The notes beneath the pieces are model-generated. The model had not been told where the DNA came from and made no database searches. It worked only from the letters and a program-made list of their open reading frames with translations. The translations under genes and the position numbers were made by a program. Positions 25,299 to 34,056 of a DNA stretch of 63,054 bases are shown here, piece after piece; position 1 is the stretch's first letter, and the number at the start of each line of letters is the position of its first letter. The stretch is taken from the NCBI GenBank assembly GCA_001771935.1, contig MERD01000040.1:43401-106454 (forward strand), in the 5' to 3' direction. This stretch comes from Betaproteobacteria bacterium RIFCSPLOWO2_02_FULL_67_26 (lineage in GTDB: Bacteria > Pseudomonadota > Gammaproteobacteria > Burkholderiales > SG8-41).

Positions 25299-26249
25299 AT
25301 GAAGAGCGGGACGACAGGCACCATTGCGGCCGGGCTGGCGGCCGCGATTTTTCTGGGCGCGGCGGTCTCGCACGCGCAATCCACGCCCGACTCGGAGCGC
25401 TGCGTGTCCATCACCGGCAACCCGGACCTGGCGATCCACCATTGCACGCGGGCGATCGAGTCCGGGAAATTTTCCGGCGAGCCCCTCGCGCGGCTGTATT
25501 TCAATCGCGGCGTTGAATGGGCGGCCAAGGGCGATTTCGACCGCGCTATCGCCGACTACGATGCCGCCATCAAGCTCCAGCCGCGTTCCGCCGACACGCA
25601 CTTCAATCGCGCCACCGCATGGGCCAGCAAGGGCGATCCCGACCGCGCCATCGCCGATTACGATGCCGCCATCAAGCTCGACCCGAAGGAGCCCGCTGCA
25701 TACGGCGGCCGCGCGGTCGAGTGGGCGGTGAAGGGCGACTACGCGCGCGCGATCGCCGACTACGACGCCGCGATCAAGCTCGAACCGAAATCCTCCAGCG
25801 CGCTGCTCGGCCGCGGCCGGGCACGGCTCTACGGCGGCGACTTCCAGCGCGCGGTGCTCGACCTGGAGCAGGCGATGAAATCCGAGCCCAACGAGTACAC
25901 CGCGCTGTGGCTCTACCTCGCGCGCAAGCGCGGCGGCGGCGCCGACGCGGAAGAAGCGCTCGATCGCGACACGCGCGCCACGCGGAGCGGCTGGCCCGGG
26001 CCGGTCATCGTGCTCTATCTCGGCCGCACCGACGCCGCTTCCGTCCTCGCGGCGTCCACGGATCCCGATGCGAATCGGCAGCGCGAGCAGCGGTGCGAGG
26101 CGAACTTCTACCTCGCCCACTGGCACCTGCTGCGCAACGAGCGCGAACGCGCGCTGGCCCTGCTGAAGGAAGCGCAGGACGGCTGCCCGAAGGATTTCCT
26201 GGAATACGAGGGCACGCTGGCGGAGTTGCGCCGCCTCCAGAAACCGTGA
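25299..26249 (+). CDS. Exported tetratricopeptide-repeat protein
   Basis: A 316-residue protein: signal peptide ending GAAVSHAQS, then three near-identical 34-residue TPR units (FDRAIADYDAAIKLQP, PDRAIADYDAAIKLDP, YARAIADYDAAIKLEP) and a fourth weaker one. The near-identity of the units suggests recent internal duplication. The C-terminal third (RCEANFYLAHWHLLRNER, ALLKEAQDGCPKDFLEYEG) resembles the ends of other proteobacterial TPR proteins. ATG 25299 lies in a GAGTGATGA repeat; a GTG one codon earlier is possible. Confidence 0.85.
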   Translation: MKSGTTGTIAAGLAAAIFLGAAVSHAQSTPDSERCVSITGNPDLAIHHCTRAIESGKFSGEPLARLYFNRGVEWAAKGDFDRAIADYDAAIKLQPRSADTHFNRATAWASKGDPDRAIADYDAAIKLDPKEPAAYGGRAVEWAVKGDYARAIADYDAAIKLEPKSSSALLGRGRARLYGGDFQRAVLDLEQAMKSEPNEYTALWLYLARKRGGGADAEEALDRDTRATRSGWPGPVIVLYLGRTDAASVLAASTDPDANRQREQRCEANFYLAHWHLLRNERERALALLKEAQDGCPKDFLEYEGTLAELRRLQKP

Positions 26250-26257
26250 GAGCGTAA

Positions 26258-26297
26258 GATCGGGAGAGCGAAGTACCCCTCTCACGATCTCCCGATC
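26258..26297. repeat. Inverted repeat downstream of the TPR gene
   Basis: GATCGGGAGA (26258-26267) and TCTCCCGATC (26288-26297) form a perfect 10-bp stem with a 20-base loop, followed by further CTCCCGA and CCACGA-type short repeats up to the next gene. It could end TPR-gene transcription, but no T-run follows. Confidence 0.5.
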
Positions 26298-26346
26298 TCC
26301 CGAACAATTCGATCCACGACCCACGAACCACGATCCACCCTGATAA

Positions 26347-27075
26347 GTGGCCTCCACTTATTACAATGAGCTGGGGCAGCCGATCGGGGCGCCGCTACCG
26401 GGATGGAAGCCGGTCGCGCCCCCGCCGCGCACGGCGATGGCCGGCCATTTCTGCCGCGTCGAGCCGATCGACCCCGCGCGCCACGCCGAGGAACTCCATC
26501 GCGCCAACGCGATCGACCCCAGCAAGCGCAACTTCACCTATCTCTCGATCGGGCCGTTCGGCACCTTCGACGCTTACCGCGATTGGATGGCCTCGGCCCG
26601 CGCGAGTGACGACCCGCTGTTTCACGCCATCATCGACGCGACCACGGGCAAGGCGGGCGGCATCGCCAGCTTCATGCGCATCGACTGCGGGAACGGCGTC
26701 ATGGAGGTGGGGCACCTCAACTACTCGCCGCTGCTCCAGCGCAAGCCCGCCGCGACCGAAGCGATGTACCTCATGATGAAGCGCGCCTTCGAGCTCGGCT
26801 ACCGGCGCTACGAATGGAAGTGCGACTCGCTGAATGCCGCCTCCCGGGCCGCCGCCCGGCGATTGGGGTTCTCGTACGAGGGGGTGTTCCGCCAGGCCAG
26901 CCTCTACAAGGGCCGCAACCGCGACACGGCATGGTACGCGATGATCGACAGCGAGTGGCCGGAGCTCGATCGGGCGTTCCGGCGCTGGCTCGATCCGTCG
27001 AACTTCGACGCGCAGGGCAGCCAGCGCGAGCGCCTCTCCGACCTGACAGCCCCGATCCTCAAGCAGCGCGGCTAG
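26347..27075 (+). CDS. GNAT-family N-acetyltransferase (RimJ/RimL-like)
   Basis: A 242-residue acetyltransferase of the ribosomal-protein-acetyltransferase type. Landmarks: NFTYLSIGPFGTFDAYRDWM, MEVGHLNYSPLLQRKPAATE (acetyl-CoA region), MKRAFELGYRRYEWKCDSLN and RRLGFSYEGVFRQASLYKGR. The start is GTG 26347; no ATG lies upstream in frame. It likely acetylates a small-molecule amine or protein N-terminus; the substrate is unknown. Converges with a secreted hypothetical gene six bases away. Confidence 0.9.
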   Translation: MASTYYNELGQPIGAPLPGWKPVAPPPRTAMAGHFCRVEPIDPARHAEELHRANAIDPSKRNFTYLSIGPFGTFDAYRDWMASARASDDPLFHAIIDATTGKAGGIASFMRIDCGNGVMEVGHLNYSPLLQRKPAATEAMYLMMKRAFELGYRRYEWKCDSLNAASRAAARRLGFSYEGVFRQASLYKGRNRDTAWYAMIDSEWPELDRAFRRWLDPSNFDAQGSQRERLSDLTAPILKQRG

Positions 27076-27081
27076 ACGGGT

Positions 27082-27471
27082 TCAGTTGGGCGGGCCCGGC
27101 ACCCCGGGCACGACCGCCAGCCAGCCCGCAGGACACTCTCTTACCTCGGGGTAGTACCGCTTGCTGTCGGGACAGAAATACGCGTAGCCGGAAGCATCGA
27201 TCGCGTAACCCGGACCTGACATCGGCGCCGGGACTGTAAAAAACGGCGAGTACCCGGAAAACCAGGAAGGCGGATAAGTGTAATACCGCGGCACCAGTGC
27301 GGGAACGACCACGATGCCGGTCGCGGGACGAATAACCTTCGGGTGGTGGTGGCGAGTCTGGGTCTGGCGATGCGGGCGGGAGGCTTCCGCACGCTCACGG
27401 CGCGCCTCGGCTTCCGGGGCCATACCGCCCAGCGCAGCGGTCATCATCGCCATCGTGGCCCAGCGTCTCAC
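27082..27471 (-). CDS. Secreted Pro/Tyr-rich hypothetical protein
   Basis: A 129-residue protein with a short leader (MMTAALGGMAPEAEA), a His/Arg-rich stretch (RPHRQTQTRHHHPK), then YYTYPPSWFSGYSPFF and a C-terminal YFCPDSKRYYPEVRECPAGW motif. The last motif is common in small exported proteobacterial proteins (a Cys pair within a Tyr/Pro-rich context). Function unknown. Confidence 0.65.
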   Translation of the reverse strand: MRRWATMAMMTAALGGMAPEAEARRERAEASRPHRQTQTRHHHPKVIRPATGIVVVPALVPRYYTYPPSWFSGYSPFFTVPAPMSGPGYAIDASGYAYFCPDSKRYYPEVRECPAGWLAVVPGVPGPPN

Positions 27472-27584
27472 GGCGCACCCTCCTCGATGTGCCTGCCGGG
27501 CTATCCTAGCGCCGCATCCTGGGATTGATAGCTACGTTACAAATCGTTACTTGGAGCCCGATATCCGCGCCCTTCATCCCTGCG

Positions 27585-28721
27585 TCAGCCCACCCGGAAA
27601 AGCCCCCGCTTCGCGCGGTGCAGCCGCTCCCAACCGGTTCGAGTAATGCGGATCAGCTCGCCGACCTGCACTCCCGCCTTGTGGTCCCGGGTGATCACAT
27701 TCGGCTGCACCACCACCGTCATGTTCTCTTCCAGCGTCATGTCGGGCAGCGGCCCGGCCATGCGGCTCCTGGAGCCGAGGATGGGCTGGAAGTAGCCGCC
27801 GCCAAAGCCGTGCATGAGGTCGTCGCAGATCGTGAAGCCGTTGTTCTCGATCACGCCGGTGGCGTCGAGAATCTCCTGCATCGTCGCGCCGTGCCGCGCG
27901 ACCCCGGTGACGGCGTCGAAGGCGGCCTCGGCCGTCTCGTACAAGTCGCGGTACAGCGGCGTCGCGTCGGCACCCACCGTGAAGGTGCGCAACACCTGGC
28001 CGGCGTAGTCCCACCAGTAGACCGACAACTCGCAGAACACCACATCGCCCTTCTTCACTTTCCGGGGCGAATGGTGCTGCGGCGGCACGTAGAGGTGCGG
28101 CTTCGCCATCGAGGTCACGCCCATGTAGTGAATCATGGTCGTGCCGCCGTGCCTGATGTAGGCGCTCTCGCAGATCGCGCCCAGCTCGCGCTCGGTAAGA
28201 CCGGGCTTCGTGCCAGCCAGCAGCGCGGCAAGCCCCGCGTCGGACAGCGCCGCGCCGATGCGCAGCCAGTCGAGCTCCTCCTCCGACTTGATCGTGCGCA
28301 GCCGGATGTATTCGGCGTCGAGCCCGACCACCTGGAAGTGCTGCTCCAGTTGCCGGTACTTGGCGACCACCAGCGGCCCGATGATTCCGACGCGCTTCGC
28401 GCCGCGGCGCTGCAGCTCGTGGATCATCTGCTGCAGGCCGTGGTGCGCGCCCCAGTGCACCTCCATGCGCGGGCACATCTTCCTCGCCAGCGGAAAGTGG
28501 TTGACCCACTCCACCGACATCCACATCTTGTCGCCCGGCTTGAAGATGACGTAGGCCTCGACCGTCCCCGGCCAGCCGGTCACCCACTGCGGCGCATTGC
28601 CGGCGCGGTGGTCGGTGATGACAAGCAGGTGGTCGAGCCCATGCTTCTCCATCAACGCCGCGAGCGCCTTGTGCCGGCGTGCGTACTCCGCGTCCGAGAA
28701 ACGGGGGTACTCCTGCGCCAT
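27585..28721 (-). CDS. M24-family (pita-bread fold) protein with degenerate metal ligands
   Basis: A 378-residue creatinase/aminopeptidase-fold protein. The N-terminal domain (RRHKALAALMEKHGLDHLLV) and the C-terminal M24 core are intact. The five usual metal ligands are altered: the Asp pair region reads CELSVYWWDYAGQVLRTF (first Asp to Glu, second to Gln), the His in MHGFGGG remains, and the two Glu positions read VVVQPNV and VQVGELI. Metal-independent chemistry as in creatinase is more likely than peptidase activity. Last gene of the long catabolic run. Start ATG 28721 has weak ribosome-binding sequence. Confidence 0.82.
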   Translation of the reverse strand: MAQEYPRFSDAEYARRHKALAALMEKHGLDHLLVITDHRAGNAPQWVTGWPGTVEAYVIFKPGDKMWMSVEWVNHFPLARKMCPRMEVHWGAHHGLQQMIHELQRRGAKRVGIIGPLVVAKYRQLEQHFQVVGLDAEYIRLRTIKSEEELDWLRIGAALSDAGLAALLAGTKPGLTERELGAICESAYIRHGGTTMIHYMGVTSMAKPHLYVPPQHHSPRKVKKGDVVFCELSVYWWDYAGQVLRTFTVGADATPLYRDLYETAEAAFDAVTGVARHGATMQEILDATGVIENNGFTICDDLMHGFGGGYFQPILGSRSRMAGPLPDMTLEENMTVVVQPNVITRDHKAGVQVGELIRITRTGWERLHRAKRGLFRVG

Positions 28722-28759
28722 GATCGACTTCAGGCGCGGCGCGAGCTTGAGAGGCGCAA

Positions 28760-28835
28760 ACGGTGAACGGTGAACGGTGAACGGTTTCCGCTCATGCGTT
28801 TTCGATCGGCGTTTAGCGGCGTTCATCGGCGGTTC
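28760..28835. repeat. Short-period tandem repeats between the M24 and hydroxyacid oxidase genes
   Basis: Three and a half copies of GGTGAAC (aacggtgaacggtgaacgg) are followed by a degraded GGCGTTTAGCGGCGTTCATCGG repeat, the same AACGCCGATGAACGC-like unit seen at 48340-48365 and 15305-15330. No coding content; it lies inside the presumed operon. Confidence 0.55.
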
Positions 28836-29989
28836 CCCTTCTTGTTCTGCTCCTCGAACCAGGGGTAGGCATTCGTCTGCGTCGCCGGGCGCACCGGAGC
28901 GGCCGGGCGGACCCAGGAGGGATTGAGCTGGGAGAGCGAGGTGACACCCATCAATCCCATCGCGGTGCGAATCTCGACGTCCATCAATTCGAGCATGCGC
29001 TTGAGGCCCGCCTCGCCCGCCGCGGCGAGCGCCCAGCCGAGCAGCTTGCCGACCCCCACCGCCCGCGCGCCGAGGCAGAGCGCCTTCACGACGTCGGTGC
29101 CGCGCAGCACGCCGCCGTCCCACAGGATCTCGGCGCGGCCGTCCACCGCCGCCACCACTTCCGGCAGCACCTCGATGGTGCCCTGCGCGTGGTCGAGCTG
29201 GCGCCCGCCGTGGTTGGAGACGTAGACCACGTCGGCGCCGTGCTCGACCGAGAGCCGCGCATCCTCGGCGGTGGCGACGCCCTTCACGATCAGCGGAACC
29301 TTCCAGTGCTGCTTCATCCAGACGAGATCCTTCCACTGCAACCCCATCTGGAATGATGGATCGCCGAAGCCCTCGCGCACGTTGGCGCGGGAAATGATGT
29401 CGCGCTCGCGCCGCCCGTAGTAGTTGCGGTCCACGCACACGCAGAGCGCCCGGTAACCGGCCGCCTTCGCGCGGTCGAGGATGTCCTCCACCCACTTGCG
29501 GTCGGCCCTCACGTAGAGCTGGAAAATCAACGGCTCCTTCACCGCCGCCGCAGCTTCCTCCAGTCCCGGCTTGGCCGCGGTGCTAACGAAAGCGGTGGTG
29601 CCGTGCGCGACGGCCGCGCGGGTGACATTACAGACACCCTGGGGGTGCGCAAAGCCGACGAAACCGCCCACAGGCGCGAGGAAAACCGGGCTGGAAAGCT
29701 TCTGCCCGAGCAGCGTCGTGGAGATGTCGATCTTGCGCACGTCCACCAGCACGCGCTGGCGCAGAGCGAGGCTGTCGAGCGCCTGCCGGTTGCGCAGCAG
29801 CGTGGTCTCCGAATCGGAGCCGCCCGACAAGTGGTCCCACAGATCCCGCGGCAGGTTCTTGCGCGCGGTCGCGACGACCTCCTGCAGCGAGACGAAACCC
29901 GCAGCCGCGCGCTCGTCGATGCGCGGGTACTTCCGCTGCACTTCGGCCTTCTGCCGTCTGCCTTCTGCCTTGGGTTTCCTCGCCCTCAT
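28823..29989 (-). CDS. FMN-dependent alpha-hydroxyacid oxidising protein
   Basis: A 388-residue LldD/glycolate-oxidase-type flavoprotein. Residues 30-60 show the usual DLWDHLSGGSDSETTLLRN, then PVFLAPVGGF, FQLYVRADRKW (Tyr), CVCVDRNYYGRRERDI, PLIVKGV (Lys) and YVSNHGGRQLDH (catalytic His). It oxidises an L-2-hydroxyacid to a 2-oxoacid. The first 20 residues (KPKAEGRRQKAEV) are encoded by a GGCAGAAGGCAGAC tandem repeat and are probably not functional. The start ATG sits inside a GGGATGA repeat that also supplies the ribosome-binding sequence. Confidence 0.92.
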   Translation of the reverse strand: MRARKPKAEGRRQKAEVQRKYPRIDERAAAGFVSLQEVVATARKNLPRDLWDHLSGGSDSETTLLRNRQALDSLALRQRVLVDVRKIDISTTLLGQKLSSPVFLAPVGGFVGFAHPQGVCNVTRAAVAHGTTAFVSTAAKPGLEEAAAAVKEPLIFQLYVRADRKWVEDILDRAKAAGYRALCVCVDRNYYGRRERDIISRANVREGFGDPSFQMGLQWKDLVWMKQHWKVPLIVKGVATAEDARLSVEHGADVVYVSNHGGRQLDHAQGTIEVLPEVVAAVDGRAEILWDGGVLRGTDVVKALCLGARAVGVGKLLGWALAAAGEAGLKRMLELMDVEIRTAMGLMGVTSLSQLNPSWVRPAAPVRPATQTNAYPWFEEQNKKGNRR

Positions 29990-30004
29990 CCCTCATCCCT
30001 GCAG

Positions 30005-30991
30005 TTAGATGCCGACGCCCTTCAATACCCTGTCGTGATAGCGTTTGCCGGCGCCGGCGCCGATCGCGAAGATCTCGTTCAACCGCGCGAGCTTCTCCGC
30101 CGACAGGCGGATGTCCGCCGCCGCGGCGTTCAGCTCCAGGTTCTTGACGTGGTTGGTGCCCGGGATCGGCACGATATCGTCGCCCTGCGCGAGGATCCAC
30201 GCCAGCGCAAGCTGAGCGGCCGTCGCGCCCTGGCCCTGCGCCATTCGCTCCAGTTCCTCGACCAGCTTGACGTTGCGCGCGAGGTTTTCCGGGGCAAAGC
30301 GCGGGTGGACGCGCCTGCGGTCGTTCGGCGCCAGGTCGTCCACCGTCCTGATGCGGCCGGTGAGCAGCCCCCGCCCGAGCGGCGCGTAGGCGACGTAGCC
30401 GATGCCCAGCTCGCGGCACGTGGGGATCACGTCACGCTCGACCTCGCGGAACCACAGCGAGTACTCGGTCTGGAGCGCGGCGATCGGGTGCGCCGCCTGC
30501 GCGCGCCGGAGCGTCGCGGGCCCCGCCTCGCACAGCCCGATGTAGCGGACCTTGCCCTGCTCGATCAGCCCGGCCATCGCGCCAACCGTCTCCTCGATCG
30601 GCACGTTCGGATCCACGCGGTGCAGGTAGTAGACGTCGATCACGTCCACGTCCATGCGCTTCAGGCTCGCGATGCAGCACTGGTGGACGTACTCGGGCCG
30701 GCCGTTGGTCCCCTTCCTGCCGTCGGGCAGGTCGATGTTGCCGAACTTGCTCGAGATCAGGACCTGGTCGCGAAAACCCTTGATCGCGCGCCCCAGCAGC
30801 ACCTCGTGGCGCGTGCCCCAGTAGGCGTCGGACGAGTCGAAGAAGTTGATGCCGAGCTCGATGGCGCGGCGGATGGTCGCGTTGAACGCCTCCACCCCGG
30901 GCGCGTCGTCGAGCTTGATCCCCTGGCTGCCGCGGCCCATGCTGATCGCGGAGACCGTCGGGCCGTTGCGCCCGAGCTTGCGGTATCTCAC
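30005..30991 (-). CDS. Aldo/keto reductase (cytoplasmic)
   Basis: A 328-residue aldo/keto reductase without leader. It starts MRYRKLGRNGPTVSAIS; the tetrad is Asp and Tyr in FFDSSDAYWG, Lys in VLISSKFG and His in VYYLHRVD. The NADP site reads IVPIPGTNHVKNL. It overlaps the upstream beta-hydroxyacid dehydrogenase gene by four bases, so they are co-translated. Likely carbonyl reduction in the pathway encoded by this gene run. Confidence 0.94.
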   Translation of the reverse strand: MRYRKLGRNGPTVSAISMGRGSQGIKLDDAPGVEAFNATIRRAIELGINFFDSSDAYWGTRHEVLLGRAIKGFRDQVLISSKFGNIDLPDGRKGTNGRPEYVHQCCIASLKRMDVDVIDVYYLHRVDPNVPIEETVGAMAGLIEQGKVRYIGLCEAGPATLRRAQAAHPIAALQTEYSLWFREVERDVIPTCRELGIGYVAYAPLGRGLLTGRIRTVDDLAPNDRRRVHPRFAPENLARNVKLVEELERMAQGQGATAAQLALAWILAQGDDIVPIPGTNHVKNLELNAAAADIRLSAEKLARLNEIFAIGAGAGKRYHDRVLKGVGI

Positions 30992-31920
30992 AACCCGTCG
31001 CCGACTTCCACGTGCTCGGGCTTCAGCTCGATGCCGCAGGCCTTTGCCTGCAACAGCAGCAGCGCGGAAAAGTCCTGGTCAGTATAGCCGTTGCCGATCA
31101 AGGTTTGCACCAGGTCGCGGGCGATGGAGGTGACCGGCATCGGCACCCCGAACTGGCGCCCCGCGGCGAGGCCGAGGTCGATGTCCTTGCGCAGCAGCTC
31201 GGGCGTGAACGTGACGTGGAAGTCGAGGTTGACCAGGGCCGGGGTCTTGTAGCGCGTGAACATCGAGCCCATCACGCTCTTGTTGAGGAAGTCGAGGAAG
31301 GCGTGGCGCTTCATGCCGGCGCGCTCGGCCAGCACCGTGATCTCGCACAGGTTCTGGATCACCACGCCGAGCATCACGTTGTGGCAGATCTTGGCGATGC
31401 GCGAGAGCTCGCCGTCGCCGACGTAGGACACGCCCTGCCCGATCGCCTGCAGGTACGGCGCCACGGCGTCGAACGCGTCCCGCGGGCCGGAGGCGACGAC
31501 GGTGAGCTTGCCGGCCTTGATCACCTTGGCATTGCCGGACACCGGTGCGGCGAGGAGCTTCACGCCGAGCCTGGCGAGCTTCTCCCGGATTTCCGCCGAC
31601 TCCTCGAGCGAGATCGACGTGCTGTCCACGACGATCTTTGGCGCCTTGCCTTTCGCGGTCACGCCGTTCGGGCCGAACAGCACTTCCTTCACGTCCTTGC
31701 CGGCCGAGACCATCGTGAACACGATATCGCACGCGGCGAGGTCGGCCAGGTTATCCACCACTTTCGCGCCGGATTTCGCGAGCGGCTCGGCCTTGGCGCG
31801 GGTGCGGTTCCACACCGAGATGTCGCAGCCCGCCTTCGCCAGCCGCTCCGCCATCGCGTAGCCCATGCGGCCGATGCCGATCCAGCCCAAGCGGTGCGCT
31901 TTCATGTTTGCAATTGCCAT
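30988..31920 (-). CDS. NAD(P)-dependent beta-hydroxyacid dehydrogenase (3-hydroxyisobutyrate dehydrogenase family)
   Basis: A 310-residue dehydrogenase. The dinucleotide motif is LGWIGIGRMGYAMAERL; the substrate region is DSTSISLEESAEIREK and AAPVSGNAKVIKAGKLT; the catalytic Lys is in RIAKICHNVMLG. ATG 31920 has GGAG nine bases upstream; starts at 31956 and 31905 are also open. It lies between the rhodanese gene and the aldo/keto reductase on one transcript. Substrate not assignable from sequence. Confidence 0.9.
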   Translation of the reverse strand: MAIANMKAHRLGWIGIGRMGYAMAERLAKAGCDISVWNRTRAKAEPLAKSGAKVVDNLADLAACDIVFTMVSAGKDVKEVLFGPNGVTAKGKAPKIVVDSTSISLEESAEIREKLARLGVKLLAAPVSGNAKVIKAGKLTVVASGPRDAFDAVAPYLQAIGQGVSYVGDGELSRIAKICHNVMLGVVIQNLCEITVLAERAGMKRHAFLDFLNKSVMGSMFTRYKTPALVNLDFHVTFTPELLRKDIDLGLAAGRQFGVPMPVTSIARDLVQTLIGNGYTDQDFSALLLLQAKACGIELKPEHVEVGDGL

Positions 31921-31959
31921 TCGCAGATTCTCCGCAATCAATTCATCCAATGTCATCCC

Positions 31960-32796
31960 TCAACGTTCCACCGGAACGTTGACGAGGTTGCCCCACTCCG
32001 TCCACGAGCCGTCGTAGATCTTCACCTTCTTGTAGCCCAGAAGCTCCGTCAACGCGAAATACAGCACCGTGGCGCGGTGGCTCATGCGGCAGTAGGCGAT
32101 GATGTCCCGCTCCGGGTTCGTGCCGCGCGCCCCGACGAGCTGCTGCAGCTCGGCCGCCGGCCTGAAAGCCTGGTTGCCGTCGAGCAAGTCTTCGAAGTAG
32201 AGATGTTTTGCGCCCGGTATCCGGCCATAACGCAGCGCGCCCACGTCCGGGCCTTCGGGGCCACCGACGCGCTGGCCGCTGTATTCCTCGGGGGAGCGCG
32301 CGTCCAGAAGCAGCGCGCTGTTCCGCTCCAGCGCGGCCAGCACCCTGTCGCGGTGTATCCGCATCCTTTCGACGCGCTTGCCGGGGGTGTAGCTCACCCG
32401 GGGCGCCGGAGGAGGCTCCTCCGTGACCAGCGGCCGGCCTTCGGCCGCCCAGCGGTAGCGCGCTCCGTCCAGCATCTTGACCCGCTTGTGGCCGCAATAC
32501 CGGAACGTCCACCACGCGTAGAAACCGAACTGCACGCCCTCGCCATAGAACACGACCGTGGTGTCGTTGCCGATGCCGGCCTCTCCGCAGCGGCGCGCGA
32601 ATTCTTCCGGGGACGGAAAATCGCGCCGCTGCGAGTCCCACAGCGTGTCCTTCCACTTCCAGCACACCGCGCCCGGCACGTGTCCCGCGCGATAGGCCTG
32701 CAGGTCGTCCTGGGTCGTGCCCGCGATCTCGATCAACCGGACCTTGGGATCGTTTCGCCGCCGGTGGACCCACGCCGGATCTACCAAGGCGCTCAT
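31960..32796 (-). CDS. Sulfurtransferase, two rhodanese domains
   Basis: A 278-residue protein with two rhodanese-fold domains. The first (residues 1-125) has YRAGHVPGAVCWKWKDTLWD and a degenerate active loop VVFYGEGVQFG without Cys. The second (150-270) has LLLDARSPEEYSG, GRIPGAKHL and the active Cys loop AYCRMSHRATV. This is the thiosulfate / 3-mercaptopyruvate sulfurtransferase layout. Its place inside a catabolic operon suggests a sulfur-containing substrate or sulfur handling, which is inference. Confidence 0.92.
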   Translation of the reverse strand: MSALVDPAWVHRRRNDPKVRLIEIAGTTQDDLQAYRAGHVPGAVCWKWKDTLWDSQRRDFPSPEEFARRCGEAGIGNDTTVVFYGEGVQFGFYAWWTFRYCGHKRVKMLDGARYRWAAEGRPLVTEEPPPAPRVSYTPGKRVERMRIHRDRVLAALERNSALLLDARSPEEYSGQRVGGPEGPDVGALRYGRIPGAKHLYFEDLLDGNQAFRPAAELQQLVGARGTNPERDIIAYCRMSHRATVLYFALTELLGYKKVKIYDGSWTEWGNLVNVPVER

Positions 32797-32820
32797 TCCT
32801 TGCCTCTCATCCCTTGGCCC

Positions 32821-34056
32821 TCATCCCTGCAGCTCCTGCGCCCAGTCGCGCGTCTCGATGGCCGTTTTCACCTCGTTCAGGAAAGCCGCGGCATAGGCGC
32901 CGTCCACCGCGCGGTGGTCGAACGCCTGCGCCAGCATCCCCACCGGCCGCACCGCGACGGTATCGCCCTGGGCGGATTCCACCACTACCGCGCGCTTGCG
33001 CACGGCGTCGGTGGACAGGATCGCGACCTGCGGCGGGCTGATGACGGGCGCGGTGATGAGCGTGCCGTAGGCCCCGTTGTTGGTGATGGTGTAGGTGCAT
33101 TCCGTCACGTCGTCGGGCTTCAGCCGGTTGCCCCGCGCGCGGACCGCCAGGTCGTTGATGGCGCGCGCGAGGTCGGACAGCGACTTCGCCGCCGCGTCCT
33201 TCACCACGGGCACCAGCAGCCCCTCGAAATTGAGATCCACCGCGATGCCGAGATGGACGCGCCGGTGCAGTGCAAGCGAGTCGCCGCTGAAACTTGCGTT
33301 GAGCCGCGGGTACTTGGCGAGCCCGCGCGTCACGGCCCACGCGACGAACGGGAGGTAGGTGAGCGAAAAGCCTTCACGCGACTTCCACTGCGCGGCGGCG
33401 GCGCGACGCGCCCGGTCCACGCCGGAAAAATCGGCCTCCACCACCTGCAGCACGTGCGGCACCGTGGTCCACGACTTCGCCATGTGTTCCGCGGTGCGCT
33501 TGCGGATCGTGTTGAGCGGAATCGCTTCCGTGCCGGCGGCCGCATACGGTGCGCGCTCCTCCGTCCTGGCCACCTGCGGGGCGCCGCGCCCGGCAACGTG
33601 CGCCAGCACATCCTCGCGCGTGATGCGCCCGTCGCGGCCCGTGCCCGCGATCTTCCTCGCGTCGAGGCCGTGCTCGGCGATGAGACGGCTGACCACCGGC
33701 GACAATCGCCCCGCGGCCCCGCCGGCGCCGGTTCCCCCCGCCGGCGCTGCTGCAGCCGCCCGGGCCGGTGCCGCGGATGCGGCCGGTCGCGCCGGTGCCG
33801 CCGCCTGCCCGCCGCTCTCGCCGCTTTTTTCATGAATGACCGCCAGCCGCGTCCCAACCTTCGCCGTGACGCCCTCCGCGACCAGGATCTCTGCAAGCAC
33901 TCCGCTTGCCGGCGCGGGAATCTCGGTGCTGACCTTGTCGGTCTCGACGTCGAACAGCGCCTCATCGGCCTTGACCGCGTCGCCGGCCTTCTTGTGCCAC
34001 TTGGTGACCGTGCCCTCGGCGACCGTCTCGCCGAGCTGCGGCATGATGACGTCCAT
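32821..34056 (-). CDS. 2-oxoacid dehydrogenase E2 component (dihydrolipoamide acyltransferase)
   Basis: A 411-residue E2. Residues 1-77 are a lipoyl domain with the lipoylated Lys41 in DVETDKVSTEIPAP. A Pro/Ala linker follows, then a peripheral-subunit-binding domain (LSPVVSRLIAEHGLDARKI) and the acyltransferase core ending with FDHRAVDGAYAAAFLNEV (catalytic His and Asp of HxxxDG). There is a single lipoyl domain. The start overlaps the E1-beta stop by one base (TGATG). It forms a complex with the adjacent E1; no E3 gene is in the window. Confidence 0.95.
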   Translation of the reverse strand: MDVIMPQLGETVAEGTVTKWHKKAGDAVKADEALFDVETDKVSTEIPAPASGVLAEILVAEGVTAKVGTRLAVIHEKSGESGGQAAAPARPAASAAPARAAAAAPAGGTGAGGAAGRLSPVVSRLIAEHGLDARKIAGTGRDGRITREDVLAHVAGRGAPQVARTEERAPYAAAGTEAIPLNTIRKRTAEHMAKSWTTVPHVLQVVEADFSGVDRARRAAAAQWKSREGFSLTYLPFVAWAVTRGLAKYPRLNASFSGDSLALHRRVHLGIAVDLNFEGLLVPVVKDAAAKSLSDLARAINDLAVRARGNRLKPDDVTECTYTITNNGAYGTLITAPVISPPQVAILSTDAVRKRAVVVESAQGDTVAVRPVGMLAQAFDHRAVDGAYAAAFLNEVKTAIETRDWAQELQG

